Counted from the first letter of the stretch, positions 11,301 through 22,807 are shown. The stretch: DNA of 64,000 nucleotides from Proales similis (GCA_019059635.1 JAGVRJ010000007.1:2108001-2172000); one strand, 5' to 3'. Translations and numbers: made by a program. Notes: generated from the sequence alone by a model not told the origin.

Positions 11301-14300
11301 ACGAGCGATGTGCGCCATTGATGTGCCAGTTAAAGCAATTGGTGTTGTTTAGTCGCGCACAAGACAATCAACTCATTCGCTTCGCTCGCTCATCAGGGAT
11401 TGAATTTAAGCGGCGGCGGCGGCGTCTAGCAGAAGATAATCAAGTTACCAGTTGCAGATTGTACTCAATCAATCGAGCCTTGGTTTCATCCATCGACTAA
11501 AATGTGCAATATCGCAATAAGGGCAGCACATAACGATCGAATAGGGCCTCATGTTGTTGTTGGCCGCGAAATGGGCGCGCACAAACCTGAGCGGTCTTGA
11601 GTTCCTCAATGCGTCTCTGATGATCTCGTCTTACATTCTCGAGCTTCTTAATCGCTTCCTTATTCTGTTGGCAATTGCCAAATGTCAGTGAATTGCGTTC
11701 ACTCGAGAGCCAGATCCAGAGTCGAACGGGCTATTCGGCACAACTTTATGCTGCCAGTGCAGCGGCCGCCGCCAGCCATAATCGCTTGGTGCCATCGCCA
11801 ATACCGCGATCCATTCCTATGTGTGTGTGTGTGTGTGTGCGGCAGCGATATTGACGGTGCTGGCTAATTACGATTGCAACCGCACCATGGCGTTAGGCAG
11901 CAGCGTTCGAATCAAAGTAAATAACAAAATCATTAAGCAATCAGCGCTTTTGGTTACGTCAGCATCATCTGCCTCAACCTAAACATCGGCACCATCTTTA
12001 CTTCATCTTCTTTGGGCGCCTAATCTCCTGCAATCTAGCGATTGCGCGTTCACATTTGCCTGCCTCAAGTGCCACTGTCCATGAAAAACATTTGCTCAAT
12101 ATTAGCTTTCACTTCTTCTTCTTCATCATTCTCTAATCCGATTTGGCCCGACTGATGATGATGATGAAATGGCGCTTGTCTAAGGCCTATTGACGACTTG
12201 CCGAGATGCACAACAATACAAGTGCCCCAAGTTTTGCCTTTCAATTCTCATGGCCCGCTTCCGTTCGACTCTAGATCTATTGTAAATGTCTACTGCCTTA
12301 TTGTATTTACCTGCTGCAGCTCGCGCAGTTCAATTCTCTGGCTCTCGAGCTTTGAGAAGAACTCGTCGACTGCCTAAGTATTCGCGCGTTTCAGAAGAGC
12401 GTGTCGATAATTGATTGTGAAAGCAAGAGAGCGTCGACGCTTGAAAAGGAGAGGCAAAAGCAGCCGAGCAAGCGGAAGCGCTATTTGTTTGGAGAATTAT
12501 GGCAATCGCGCAAATTATACGCTGCCTTCTTCTCTCTGCGCCTTCTGTTTTGCTTCTAAATCTCGCTTCTCATCGGCCCTCTCTCGCTCTGCCTACTTTT
12601 GTTCGCTTGGCCTCTCCTCTTATTCGTTGCGTCAATTATTTACTTTGTCGAATGAGTCGAACTCCAAGTGGTGGCTGCTTGATTGTTCGCCATGTTTGCC
12701 GAACAAGAACGGATGGAACTCTTCATAACTTGAAAAAATTGAGAAATCAACGCAAACGAGCAGCAGAATCGCATCGCTCAGGCTCGCTCTATGCTTCTGA
12801 CTGAGCCCAGTCAGTCAGTGAGTGACTGAGCCAATCGCTGAGCGAGTGAATGAGTCAGTGAGTGAGTGAGTGAGGATGTGTGCTTGTGGCCAGATTGTGC
12901 CTGCTTGCTTGCGTGTTGTTGTCTGATGCTGGTGTTGACGGGCATTCGACTCAAGGAAGTGAATATGCCAAATAAAAATGCTCAAATGCGAATGCAAATT
13001 GCTTGGCTCATTACTCGCCTGAGTGAGGAGAAAAAAAGAGAGGCGAAAGGCGTTGAACGTCAGCGTTGTTGTTCTCTCAATGTTGTCGATTTAATTTTTT
13101 CGCCATTTATTTTCGGCTACACAGAGAGACACGCACGTTTAGACAGACAGAGGAGTTAAGAGGAAAATTTGCCGTCGACAAGGAGCGCCCATGTCAATGC
13201 AATTAGAGCCGATTAGCCGGAAGAGAAGAGTGAGGGTAAATATGGCGAGCTAAATCACCAGCTTGTTGACATGATGACAACTGTGGTCTAAAGGCAAACT
13301 GAATGGAGAGCAAAAACGCGCAAGAGACAACGAGCGTGCAGCCAAGTGCCCTCGAAGCTGGACAAGCATGCGTCGATCGGGGCGGTCACCCAACGAGCGG
13401 CCAACAGAGTGAAGAGCAGCACGCCGAGGCAGCCAAAGGCATCAAAAGCGCCCTGAAGATTCCTTCGCTGGTCGGACGCTTCAAACCGAAAGCGGTGAAG
13501 AAGAAACCGGACGCGCTGGAGAGTAAAATAGAACGAGAGCTCAATCGGCCGATGCCCAATTTGCCCAAGGTCAAATTTGACGCCGACGGCGACTTTTTCA
13601 AAGACGCCACTGAATGTAAGCGCTCGGTCCAATCTAATCCGCTTGTGGGCACTCGGAGTAAAACTTTGCGTACAATAGTTGACTTGGAGAAACTGCGCGC
13701 CAATCAGGCCGACAGCCAGTCGAACAAAAGCAACAGCCACATAATCCGCCTCAGTAAATCGTGTGTGATCGACACACGTCAGCTCAAAAAGTTCTTGAAA
13801 CAAGCGTTCAAGTTCGCGTTCAGTCAAATCGGCCTGGCCGGCCTCGTGGTCGGCTATGTGATCATGGGCGCTCTGATGTTCATGAAAATAGAGAGCGAGC
13901 ACGAAAAGGAGAATCAGCAAAAGTTCGAGCGCAACCGAGCAGACTTTTATCGAAGTGTCAAACTCTCCGCCGAGTTCATGTTCAACGAATATTTAAAAGA
14001 GAACTTTCACGCCAAGTACAACGAATTTCGAAACGAAGAGATGCGAATGCGCGACAACGGCCAGCTGACCTTGCCCAAGCCTCTGAACGAAGCCTCCTGG
14101 TTCATCGAGCTCGACGGCGATCGCTTCAATCAGAAGGTGCAGGACCACTTGCGCAAGCTGCTCATGGAAAACGAAAAGATCGAGGACAAGGAGAATCCGA
14201 GCGTGCTGGTGCGCGAGGAAGTCTGGAACTACCCGAACGCGCTGCTCTACTCGGCCACGGTGATCACCACCATCGGCTACGGAAACATCACGCCCAAGTC

Positions 14301-16314
14301 GAACATGGGCAAAATATTCACCATATTCTACGCCATGATCGGAATCCCGCTCATGTTCATGTGTTTGACCAACACGGGCGATCTGCTGGCCGAAGTGTTC
14401 ATTACGGTATACTCAAAATGCATTCGCTTTGTCTACCGACGTCTATTTCGACACAAACTCCGCATGCCGTACTCGTCGGAGAAATTCCAGGAGAACAAGC
14501 AGAAAATGGTTTGTAGCAGTCGAATTGAGCACGCAATCGATGATTTTTATGCTGCGCGTCTTTTAGATGAACGAATTTGAAGAGGAGTACGACAACCCGA
14601 ATGATAGACACGTGCCTATCGTGGCCACGCTGGGCGTTCTGACCGCGTACATTTTCGCGGGCGCCGCAATATTCGCATTCACCGAGAACTGGAGCGTTCT
14701 GGACGGCGCCTATTTCTGCTTCATTACGTTCACCACAATCGGCTTTGGCGACTTTGTGCCGGGCAAAAACACGCTGGCGGCCGAGAAGCACGGCATGGTC
14801 GCCCTGTGCACATTGTACCTTCTGGTCGGCATGGTCATCATGGCCATGTGCTTCAAGCTCATGCAGGACGAGGTCGTCTCCAAGGCGCGTTGGTTCGGCC
14901 GTCGTCTCGGCATCATCGAGTGAACAAACTTGGTTGTCACATTCAATCCAGCGCTCTCTTTTCCTCCAGCTCTCTTCTCGCTCTGAATCTCTCTCACTCG
15001 CTCTGTTTGTTGTTCATTCAACTCAATGTGCGATTTATCTCTCGTCTCTTGTTGGTGAAATCGCGCTACCTATCTCTCCAACTCACATCATGTACATACT
15101 AGGCCCTACCTAAGTCTCTTATAAATATATACATAAACAGAGGCGGGGAAGCACCCAAGGAAACATGCAAACAGCGGGAAGAAGTGGGAAGAGCAAAAGC
15201 GAAGTTTACTTACGTGAGCACCTCCGTCTCGCCCACTTGGTTGGCGTGCTCCAGCCGCATTGTTTTGGTTTTCTTTTGTGTTATATATCCCTGGTCGGCG
15301 GCCCGATTAGTAAGCAGCAAATAAAAAAGATACGAACCAGCCTACTTTGCTTGTTTCGGTCTCTATCTGCTTCATGACGCTCTCGGCCTGCTGCATTGCT
15401 TGAAAAAGCTGGTCCAACTGGTCGCTGACTTGACCGATCGGGCACTTTTCGGCGAAACCGGCAGCGACCAGACAGTGCTCGATCAGGGGCGCACCATAGC
15501 CGAGAGTAGCCGTCAACGTTCGCTTTAGATCGTCTGTCTGCTTGGCTGCGCTTATGATCGACTCGAGCTTTTCTCTTCTAATGGGCTCGTGTGCTCGCGC
15601 CAATTCGACCGGATACTTCTCTCTGACTGCGAACTTGACGTCCGCGTTCTCTGCATCTGCTCTGGGCCTCAGCACCGCAATGATTGTGTACTCAAAGTCG
15701 GTGAGGCAGATGTTTCCCTGTTGGACAAGTGTGCGCATTCAAGCAGCTCGCAAACTCACAAACTCCGTTGGCTACTCACTCTGTCGTAGAGCTCGACAAT
15801 GAGATGATAGGCCGCCTCGCCCGATCCGAACTGCATGTCCACGATTCGATCGGCGCCAAGCTGATCCACTTTTTCCAGTCGCCGCGAACGCAAATGCTTT
15901 CTAAGCTGAAAATTTTTTTTGCTCAAAATTCCGTTGCGCGCTCTGTTGTGAGTGAGAAAAATGAAAGCGACCTTCATTGAGAAGCCGGACGGGATCAGGT
16001 TCTTTGGCCAATCGAACGAAGTGCCGTGAATGCGAATGCCCGATTCGATGAGAACGACCGCCTTTTCGTTCGGCCTGTGCCTCTGTAAGACGCTGATCGA
16101 CCTGCTCTTTAAGTATTTTCTGATTTACTTGTTGAACTTGATCAAATAGGTCTTTGTGTCGACATCGTAGACGTTGGCCACTCGAAGGCCGGTGAAACTG
16201 CGTCGATCATCATTGTTCTCAATGGACTGACGGTTCAGTTTCATGTTTGCCTTACTTGCGCTTGAGCTCAAAAACGGCCGCTCGAAGATCCAAGGCGTTG
16301 AATCGCTGCTTCAT
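8302..16314 (-). CDS. NEMF: Ribosome quality control factor NEMF (Rqc2 homologue)
   Basis: A multi-exon gene spread over 8 kb. The first exon (16256-16314) reads [18 protein letters not shown]. Exons down to 15214 complete the NFACT-N domain: [52 protein letters not shown]. After a 2.5-kb intron, the exon at 12644-12728 reads [12 protein letters not shown], and 12311-12373 reads [12 protein letters not shown]. Coiled-coil exons follow near 11586-11670 and 10823-10937, then the NFACT-R domain ([34 protein letters not shown]), an acidic region at 9055-9860, and the C-terminal domain ([28 protein letters not shown]). NEMF binds 60S-peptidyl-tRNA complexes, recruits Listerin and adds C-terminal tails. 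The exon phases across the long intron reconstruct the conserved [11 protein letters not shown] motif exactly. Exact boundaries of the middle exons were not all fixed. Confidence 0.93.
10686..10701. repeat. GT dinucleotide tract
   Basis: A short (TG)8 microsatellite in a NEMF intron. Confidence 0.8.
11266..11281. repeat. GT dinucleotide tract
   Basis: A second GT microsatellite within NEMF intron sequence. Confidence 0.8.
11671..12310 (-). other. NEMF intron with GT repeat
   Basis: This 640-bp intron lies between the AVDEFF exon and the [14 protein letters not shown] exon. It is about ten times longer than the usual intron here. It carries a (GT)10 tract at 11820-11839 and no recognisable coding sequence. 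Confidence 0.7.
12808..12874. repeat. Tetranucleotide GAGT/CAGT-type repeat
   Basis: Imperfect tandem copies of GTCA/GAGT units, for example GTCAGTCAGTGAGTGACTGAG and later GAGTGAGTGAGTGAGG, lie in the long NEMF intron upstream of the nested K2P gene. Confidence 0.75.
13303..14923 (+). CDS. Two-pore-domain (K2P) potassium channel, TWIK-like
   Basis: Two exons (13303-14508 and 14567-14923) give 520 residues. A long basic cytosolic N-terminus of about 170 residues is followed by a first membrane segment ([18 protein letters not shown]), a large extracellular cap of about 110 residues, and the first pore with filter TIGYGN near residue 322. The second segment is [17 protein letters not shown]. 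After an intracellular linker come the third segment ([16 protein letters not shown]), the second pore with filter TIGFGD near residue 459, and the fourth segment ([15 protein letters not shown]). Two P-loops in one chain define K2P channels, which set resting potential as dimers. The C-terminal tail is very short, ending 15-20 residues after the last helix. The subfamily is not resolved. The gene lies in a NEMF intron on the opposite strand. Confidence 0.95.
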
Positions 16315-16648
16315 TCTCTTCCTCCTGTTGCTCTGCTCTTTAAATTTCTTGCCCCGAGGCTTTGTGACGTCAAATGGAGTTTCTTGTCGCCTGATATCTA
16401 AATTTCAAATTCAAGTGCAATTCGTGATTGCTCTACGCACAGGTTTTGATCGAAGAAGTTTTATTTGCAACTCAAGTAGGAAAATTCAAGCGGCGCGTTT
16501 GAATTTGTCCATGCCAGCTTCTTGATGATTTCAACTCGGACCAAGTTGATCAGGGCGAAGAAAGCACGGCTCAACATTCAACAAAAGTCTTAAAGCTGCA
16601 CAACTACGAAAGAGCCAGAAACGCTGCAGCAGCATTTCGGCAAACATT
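16315..16648. other. Gap between the WD40 gene and NEMF
   Basis: Both neighbours are on the minus strand. A minus-strand AATAAA (TTTATT at 16460-16465) about 185 bases past the WD40 stop is a probable 3' end. That leaves about 145 bases as the NEMF promoter and 5' UTR. No further gene was seen. Confidence 0.55.
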
Positions 16649-17605
16649 TTAAAACGGATCATCATCGGTCGAGGCGTCGTCGGGCTGCTGATGCGAATAA
16701 GCGATGAATCCTTTCCTTTGTCCCGGCTCAAGGCAAATGCCTTCACTGCCAGTGGCCAAACTCCAGACGCCGATGGTCGAGTCAGACGAGACTGTGCCGA
16801 CTCGCCGGTCGTCTTTCAGGCCGATCAATTTGATTATGCTCTGCTCCTCGGTGAGCAACTCGACAGGCTTCAGCTCTCTTGCATCCCAGACGCGGACGGT
16901 CGAGTCGAGTGAGACTGAAGCGAACTTGCCGTTCTCAAGCACGCCCAACGAGTAGATGCTCTCGTCGTGGTGATCGAGCACTGTGGGCTCCTCGCCGTGT
17001 AGGTTCCAGACACGAATTGTAGTGTCCCAAGAGCCAGACACCAAATTGCCGTTGTCGAGCTGAATTAGACTAATTACGCCGTTTTGATGTCCCTCTAGAA
17101 CTTGGTCGGTTCGGCCACTTGTCAGGTCCCAGATTCTGATCTCTTGATCGTGCCCGCCCGAGCCGAGTCGGCCATCTCTCAGCTCGATTAGACTCGACAC
17201 GCCGCTTTTATGACCAGTCAAGGTTTGCACTGCTTGGCCACTCTCCAGATTCCACACTTTGATTGTTTTATCGTCCGAGCCGGACACGAGGAGTCCATTT
17301 TTCAACTGCGTCAGGCAGTTTATCGAGTCGTCGTGGCCGTTTAAAACTTTAATCTCGTCTCCTCTTACGGGATCCCAGATACGAATTGTATTATCCTCGG
17401 AGCCGGAGGCCAAGCATGCGTCGTTCAGCAAGTGAATGCAAGTAATTGTGTCATCGTGTCCTTCCAGGAGATGAAGGAGCTCGCCGCTGTTGGCGTCCGA
17501 TATTTGCAGCGTTTGCTCGCTCTCGGGCGTGACGAATATGCCCGACTCGTAGCGGATGCGCTGCTCTTTGATGATGCGTTTGTGCTGTGTAAGAGACTCG
17601 ATCAT
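16649..17605 (-). CDS. Intronless seven-repeat WD40 protein
   Basis: A single uninterrupted frame of 318 residues from the ATG at 17605. After about 35 residues it consists of seven nearly regular WD repeats of about 40 residues. Each has the pattern of a leucine-rich strand, NGxLxSGSxDxTIRVWD and a GH dipeptide, for example LLVSGSDDKTIKVWN and LVSGSWDTTIRVWN, so it should fold as one seven-bladed propeller. The C-terminus ends in an acidic tail (DDASTDDDPF). No other domain is present. The repeats resemble each other far more than is usual for conserved animal WD40 proteins, and I recognise no named orthologue. The function is probably as a protein-binding scaffold; no partner can be inferred. 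Confidence 0.85.
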   Translation of the reverse strand: MIESLTQHKRIIKEQRIRYESGIFVTPESEQTLQISDANSGELLHLLEGHDDTITCIHLLNDACLASGSEDNTIRIWDPVRGDEIKVLNGHDDSINCLTQLKNGLLVSGSDDKTIKVWNLESGQAVQTLTGHKSGVSSLIELRDGRLGSGGHDQEIRIWDLTSGRTDQVLEGHQNGVISLIQLDNGNLVSGSWDTTIRVWNLHGEEPTVLDHHDESIYSLGVLENGKFASVSLDSTVRVWDARELKPVELLTEEQSIIKLIGLKDDRRVGTVSSDSTIGVWSLATGSEGICLEPGQRKGFIAYSHQQPDDASTDDDPF

Positions 17606-18139
17606 TTTGCTTCTTCCTTTTGCTGCTTCCTCTCTTGATTTGCACTTTTTTTTTTCAATTCAAACAAACTCCAAGCATGTCTGGCCCTAGACAATTATGT
17701 AAAATCAAAGTGGGAGTAGAAAGGGAGAGAGAGAGATTTCTAAAAGGAAAAATAATAAATTTGCTCATTTTAACAAAAACGGCCATAAAAGCAAACGAGA
17801 TATTATGCATTCAAACGAGCTGTTCAAAGAGACATTTCATTAGATTGTTTGATTTGACATTAAAATTAGAAAAAAAATTATCGCGCTTAATTAGATGCTC
17901 ATTTGGAAAGTCTACGCAACGCAACAGAGAGAGAGAGAGAAACGCCAATCAACGAACCGCGTTACGGCATTGATTTAAAGAAGGCAAATAAAGAAGCAAA
18001 TTCATTAAAAAATGTTCACATTTCAAACCCGCCCAGAATTGTTGAGAATGTCACGATTATTGTGCAACGCGCCCACGAGCACACAAGTGGCTATTTATCG
18101 GCTCTGATTTCCTTGCCCACTTATCTTGTCTATTTTGGC
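17606..18139. other. AT-rich divergent intergenic region
   Basis: Upstream region shared by the WD40 gene (-) and METTL17 (+). It is notably AT-rich at 17700-17900, with GA microsatellites at about 17722-17735 and 17925-17940. The open frames here have no recognisable similarity. Confidence 0.5.
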
Positions 18140-20228
18140 ATGAGGCTACTGAAAAACAAGCATCTCGAGCTGGTCATAAACTTCTCCAAGGTAAGCCTCG
18201 AGCTCGAGTGATCGGTTCTTTGCTTGAATCCGTTCCGCGCGACCTTGCAAGCGCACGATCAGCACATTGCCGAAAAATGTGAAAATTGAAATCAGCGCCG
18301 AAGTGGAAAAGGCCCCGCTGTCCGAGCTCAAGAACCATCCGGGCAAATTCGAGCGGAAAACAATCAAGTTGCCGGACGGTCTTCGCCAGGCGATAAATTC
18401 GACCGTTAGCGGTTAGTAAACGCCCGCATCATGATCAAGTTTGGTTAGCAATTTGGTCTATCAGATCAAAATGTGAACGATCTGGACGGGGCAGCGACGA
18501 GACTTGCCGTCTACTTACGCGAGAGGCGTGTTAGACTAGAGCGGGGCGAGAAAGCTCGACTCAAAGAGCAGCTTCACCAAGAGCTGCAGGACAGATACGG
18601 TAACAGCCTCGATCAACTCCAGAATAGACCTCTCGCTCTATGGGCGTAAACCACAGACGAACAACAACTCGAGAAGAAGGTGGAGAGGGCGCTCGAGTCG
18701 AGAATTCATCGTTCGATCAATTTAAAGTAACTGGCGGCGAAACGCAACTAAACGCTGCTCAATTGACTTGGATGCGATAGATACGACTTGCGCGATTCGA
18801 TCATCTACTTGGCAAGTAGATTCGCTCCCGAGTATGCGGCTCTGGTTCAGATTTTGGGCGAAGTAAGTGAGAACAAGATCGTCAGTAATTTTTCGGCTCC
18901 CACTTAACATCGACTGCCAAGATTCAAAAGAGAGATCCAAAGTTCGAGCCGCGCTACACATTTGACTTTGGCTCAGGCACAGGCACTGCAATGTGGGCCA
19001 AACACTTTCTCTGGCCGGAGAGAATTGTCGAGTTTTTCAACTTCGATCCGAGTGTTTACATGAATCAAATATCGGAGCTCATTCTGAAAGGTTCAGCTTG
19101 TCTTCACTTGATCGCTTGTTCTCCCTTCTTAACCTTGGCGGCGGCGCGTTTCAGATAACAATCCGTTGAATGCCAACCGCTTGAGCGGAGTTGTCTACAA
19201 GCGAAACTTTCCCAAAGGCCACGAGGTTGTCGCCAGCCGCCTCTGACCAATCTCAATCCTCAGACAGACACTTCTAGCTTAGGAAGAGTTCGACTTGGTC
19301 ACTTGCAGCTTCGCGCTATTTGAGTTGGAAAATCGACGAGCCCGTCACGAGTGCCTTGGCAACTTGTGGGCCAAGGTGAAACCAGGCGGCTATCTGGTAG
19401 GCATATCGAACATTGCCAAAGTGAGTACCAAACTCATCGCCTTTCGACAGGTGTTCGCCGAGGAGGGCACCAAGCACGGCTTCATGCTCATTAACGAAGT
19501 GCGCAGGAATTTTCTTCAGGTAAAGCCAGTCATCCTCAAATGGTCTTAAAAGCAGTTCAAACTGGCCTTCAAAGCTGATCAAGAGCCCTGCCTGCAATGG
19601 CGGCCAAATATTCTCGCCTGTAAGTGTGGCCCATTCAGTTTCAAGTATTCTCCTAGACGACCAAGCATCGTTTAATCCAAGTGTCCTCATCACTTTGACT
19701 GTCCCATGCACGAACTGAATTCGATTTGTCGCGCGTTTGTGAAATATTTTCCACTCCAACTCGACCAGACCAAGATCAGAGTGAGTAAAAGTAGATTGAG
19801 TCAGTTTGCAAAGAATTCATTGAACGAATTGAAGCGAGACGGACTCGAGTTTCCCTACTGCTGGATAACGCTGAGAAAGCCGACCTCAACAGGTTTGCCA
19901 TTTATTTCAATCCAACTCATTTGACAATCACTTGACGAGCTCAGATGAGAGTGTCACGCCGTGGCCGCGCTTTGTCTATCGACAGCCGAGCTCGAATCAG
20001 GCAGTTTGCCACAGTTGGCTTTGCTGTCCCAACGGCAACATCGAGCACATGATCTCATCACGCAATCGGTGCAAGTAAGTCCCAGCAGCCTCTGTAACTC
20101 ATTGACATTGAACGCTGAGCGGCCGTTTAACCAAAAGGCGAGTGCGAAGTCTGACCAAGTACTCAAGCATGGGCGATTGCTTGCCCGTTGAGATTGTTGA
20201 TCACCAAAATAATAAACAAAAGGCTTAG
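18140..20228 (+). CDS. METTL17: Mitochondrial ribosome assembly methyltransferase-like protein METTL17 (Rsm22 family)
   Basis: At least eleven short exons start from the ATG at 18140. The middle reads SIIYLASRFAPEYAAL and then the nucleotide-binding core FDFGSGTGTAMWAKHF, followed by EEFDLVTCSFALFELEN and KPGGYLVGIS. Downstream are the cysteine motif CPHHFDCPMHELNSIC (exon from 19669) and CHSWLCCPNGNIEH near 20010-20045. These match the four cysteines that bind a 4Fe-4S cluster in METTL17. The protein associates with the mitochondrial small ribosomal subunit during assembly and supports mitochondrial translation. The end GDCLPVEIVDHQ matches the conserved GDLLPV terminus. The N-terminal exon is short and not a strong presequence, so the exact start is less sure. 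It is followed by NAE1 only 103 bases on, same strand. Confidence 0.92.
20211..20216 (+). terminator. AATAAA inside the last codons of METTL17
   Basis: The hexamer lies ten bases upstream of the METTL17 stop codon, within the coding sequence. It is the only consensus signal before NAE1 begins 103 bases after the stop. Confidence 0.5.
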
Positions 20229-20330
20229 AGCGGCATTTGAAGTATTTCGTTTCAGAATTGGGTCGTGATTGGCCCAATTGACTGGGTTTGATTGAGCTCA
20301 TATTCAAAAGGAGAGCAAGTTTGAGCAAGA

Positions 20331-22720
20331 ATGCTGGCGGCCTGTTCGAACGTAGAGAGACGAGAAGAAGAACTGAGCAGCGAGAAGACGGCCAAATATG
20401 ATCGGCAGCTGCGGCTCTGGGGCAACCATGGGCAGTCGCATTTAGAGAACGCGCGAGTTTGTCTCATTAACGCGAGCGCAGCCGGAACTGAGACGCTCAA
20501 GAGCGTGATACTGCCCGGAGTGGGTTCTTTCACAATCATCGACGACAAGATCGTCACCGAGCAAGACCTAGCAGTCAAGTAAACTCTCTGAGAGTGCAAT
20601 TCTGTGCTGAGTTTCAATTCACACTGGCCGCATTTTGAAGCTTCTTTGTCACATTCGACTCCCTGAATCAGGTCGGCTTCTTTATGCTGTCTTGTTCTTC
20701 TCTTTTTCAATTTTCTGCTTCTCGGCAAACAGAGCCGAGCCAAGGTCTGCACTCAAAATCTGTGCGAACTCAATCCGGACGTGGAGGGCGACTATTTGGA
20801 AGAGGTTCACCTCGCGACATTCATTCTAGCTGGCGTTTGTTAACTTGAAACTTGAAGAGTATTGAACGCTTGCTTGAGAATCGGCCCGAGTTTCTCAACA
20901 ATTTCAATCTTGTGATCGCCACCGATCTCAAGGAGAAGTAAATTTAAACCTCAGTTTAGTACAGCGGCCGTTGAACTTGTCAATTCGTGCCAAGGCAACT
21001 GAACAAGTTGGCCGAGCGCTTATGGACCGAGTCGATTCCGTTTATATTTATCCGTTCGTGCGGCCTCTTCGGCTATATCCGGCTTGTGTCACGCGAGCAC
21101 AAGGGTGAGCGCTGTTGAGCTCTGCTGAAATGTGCTCTCAACGAGCTTTTACGTGTTGGCAGTTATTGAAGCCCATCCAGACAACGAACTTGCCGATTTG
21201 AGACTCGACCGGCCGTTCGATGAGCTGAGGAGCTACTGCGATTCGTTTGACCTTGAGCGTATGGATCAAAAGGAGCACTCTCACATTCCCTATTTGATCA
21301 TACTGCACAAGTTTGTTGAGAAATGGAAATCGCAGGTTAGCCGATTGTTCCAATCCATCTCGAGTGAATGTTGAACACTTTTTTTTTGAAGCACGACGGC
21401 GAGATTCCGGCCACGTACAAAGAGAAAGAGCAATTCAAGCAGATGATCCGCACCGGTAAGAGTTGACAGTTGATGCGTTCGTTCAGGAGCTTCAGACTTC
21501 AGGTTGTCAAGGTCTTTTCAAAAGCGAGACAGAGATCGCAAGCTTCGAAGAGAACTTTGACGAAGCGCTTCGAAACGTTAACAGCAGCATGATCAAAACG
21601 AGAGTAAGCCTCAGAGAACTCCGGACCGAACTCGTAGAGTTGTTCTGCTGACTGCTTTGGCTGATTAGATACCGAGCCAGACTCTCGAACTGTTCAAGGA
21701 CGAAAAATGTCTGAATCTGACGCCCGAGGTGAGCAAAGGCTACTTGGACTCGTTGACTCGTGCTCTCAACACCACACTGGCAGAGCGATGTGTTCTGGGT
21801 GATTGTTCGCGCCATAAAGGAGTTCACCGAAAACGAGGGCCAAGGCCAGCTGCCGGTAAGCGCTCGTTTCATCGCTCGTTGAACACGCCGTTGAACGTTC
21901 GAATCGAAGCTTAGAGGCTCCATTCCGGACATGGTCTCAGACTCGGACAAATTTGTCGCATTGCAGAACATTTACAGGAACAAATCGCAAAGTGACGTGA
22001 ACGCCGTTCTCTCCCGAGTCGAACGCATCCTTCTGAACCACAACAAGCCGTTTGACTGCGTGAACGAGCAGCTCGTCAAGACCTATTGTAAGCTGATTGC
22101 TGCGCCATACGACTGAGCAAAGGAAAAATTGAAAGCAAAAAAAAAGGCAGAAACGCGGCAAATTTGCAAATGATTCGCTTCCGCTCTTTGAGTGAAGAAC
22201 GTGACCCGCAGACGTCACGATTCGGTTCGCTAATTGGTTTGTTGCTTTGAGAAACGTTCGCCGCTTGGACTTGACTTGGAAAACCTGACAAAAACTAGAA
22301 CAAGAAGGCGACGGCGGTGATTTGGCCTTCTACTTGCTCATCCTGGCGGCGGAGAAATTCTTCAACGAACAGGGTCGCTATCCGGACAGCGACTCGGACT
22401 CGATGGACGTCGAAGTGAACCTGTTCAAGCGAACAGTGAATCAGCTGCTTGCCGACCACCAAGTGAACGTGTCGATCGGCGACGAAATGATTCAGGAAAT
22501 GTGAGTGCAACAGACCAGAGCGATTGCTTGGACGGTTTTTAATCGTCGCACGACTTCTAGATGCAGATACGGAAACTGTGAGCTGCACTCGGTGAGCGGC
22601 TTCTTGGCAGGCTGCGCTGCTCAAGAGGCGATCAAACTGCTCACCAAGCAGTTCGTTCCGTTCAACAACACGCTGGTCTACAACGCCATTACTCAGAGCA
22701 CGACCGTCTACGAATTGTAA
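20331..22720 (+). CDS. NAE1: NEDD8-activating enzyme E1 regulatory subunit (APPBP1/ULA1)
   Basis: Roughly eleven exons. The start reads [18 protein letters not shown], the hallmark of the E1-like adenylation fold, followed by [21 protein letters not shown] and [15 protein letters not shown]. Later exons give [77 protein letters not shown] and finally [18 protein letters not shown] and [10 protein letters not shown]. It forms a heterodimer with the catalytic UBA3 and activates NEDD8 for cullin modification. This subunit lacks the catalytic cysteine by nature. Introns are 50-70 bases. The ATG at 20331 lies just before the conserved start, so little N-terminal ambiguity remains. It converges with MINDY3. 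Confidence 0.96.
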
Positions 22721-22807
22721 TGCCGCCACAAAGTCTTCCTGCCCCACAAATCCAGCCAAATCAATCAATTTCTCATTGGCGATCTCTCTCTCTCTCTCTT
22801 TTTTCCA

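Larger units (their letters stand above)
12729..15213 (-). other. 2.5-kb NEMF intron hosting an antisense gene
   Basis: The intron runs from the donor GTAAG after the exon ending in the LT of LTYEEF (15213) to the acceptor AG before 12728. The splice phases agree (2 plus 1 bases). The complete K2P channel gene lies inside on the plus strand with about 570 bp before and 290 bp after it. The flanks show CT-rich and repeat sequence only. Confidence 0.85.

Noticed and set aside
8302-12373. NEMF appeared N-terminally truncated, starting at the AVDEFF exon
   Set aside because: The missing NFACT-N exons were found beyond the K2P gene (12644-12728 and 15214-16314), with splice phases that agree.
13288-13920. 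210-codon minus-strand frame opposite the K2P channel
   Set aside because: No family resemblance; it is the reverse-strand shadow of the channel's biased codon usage.
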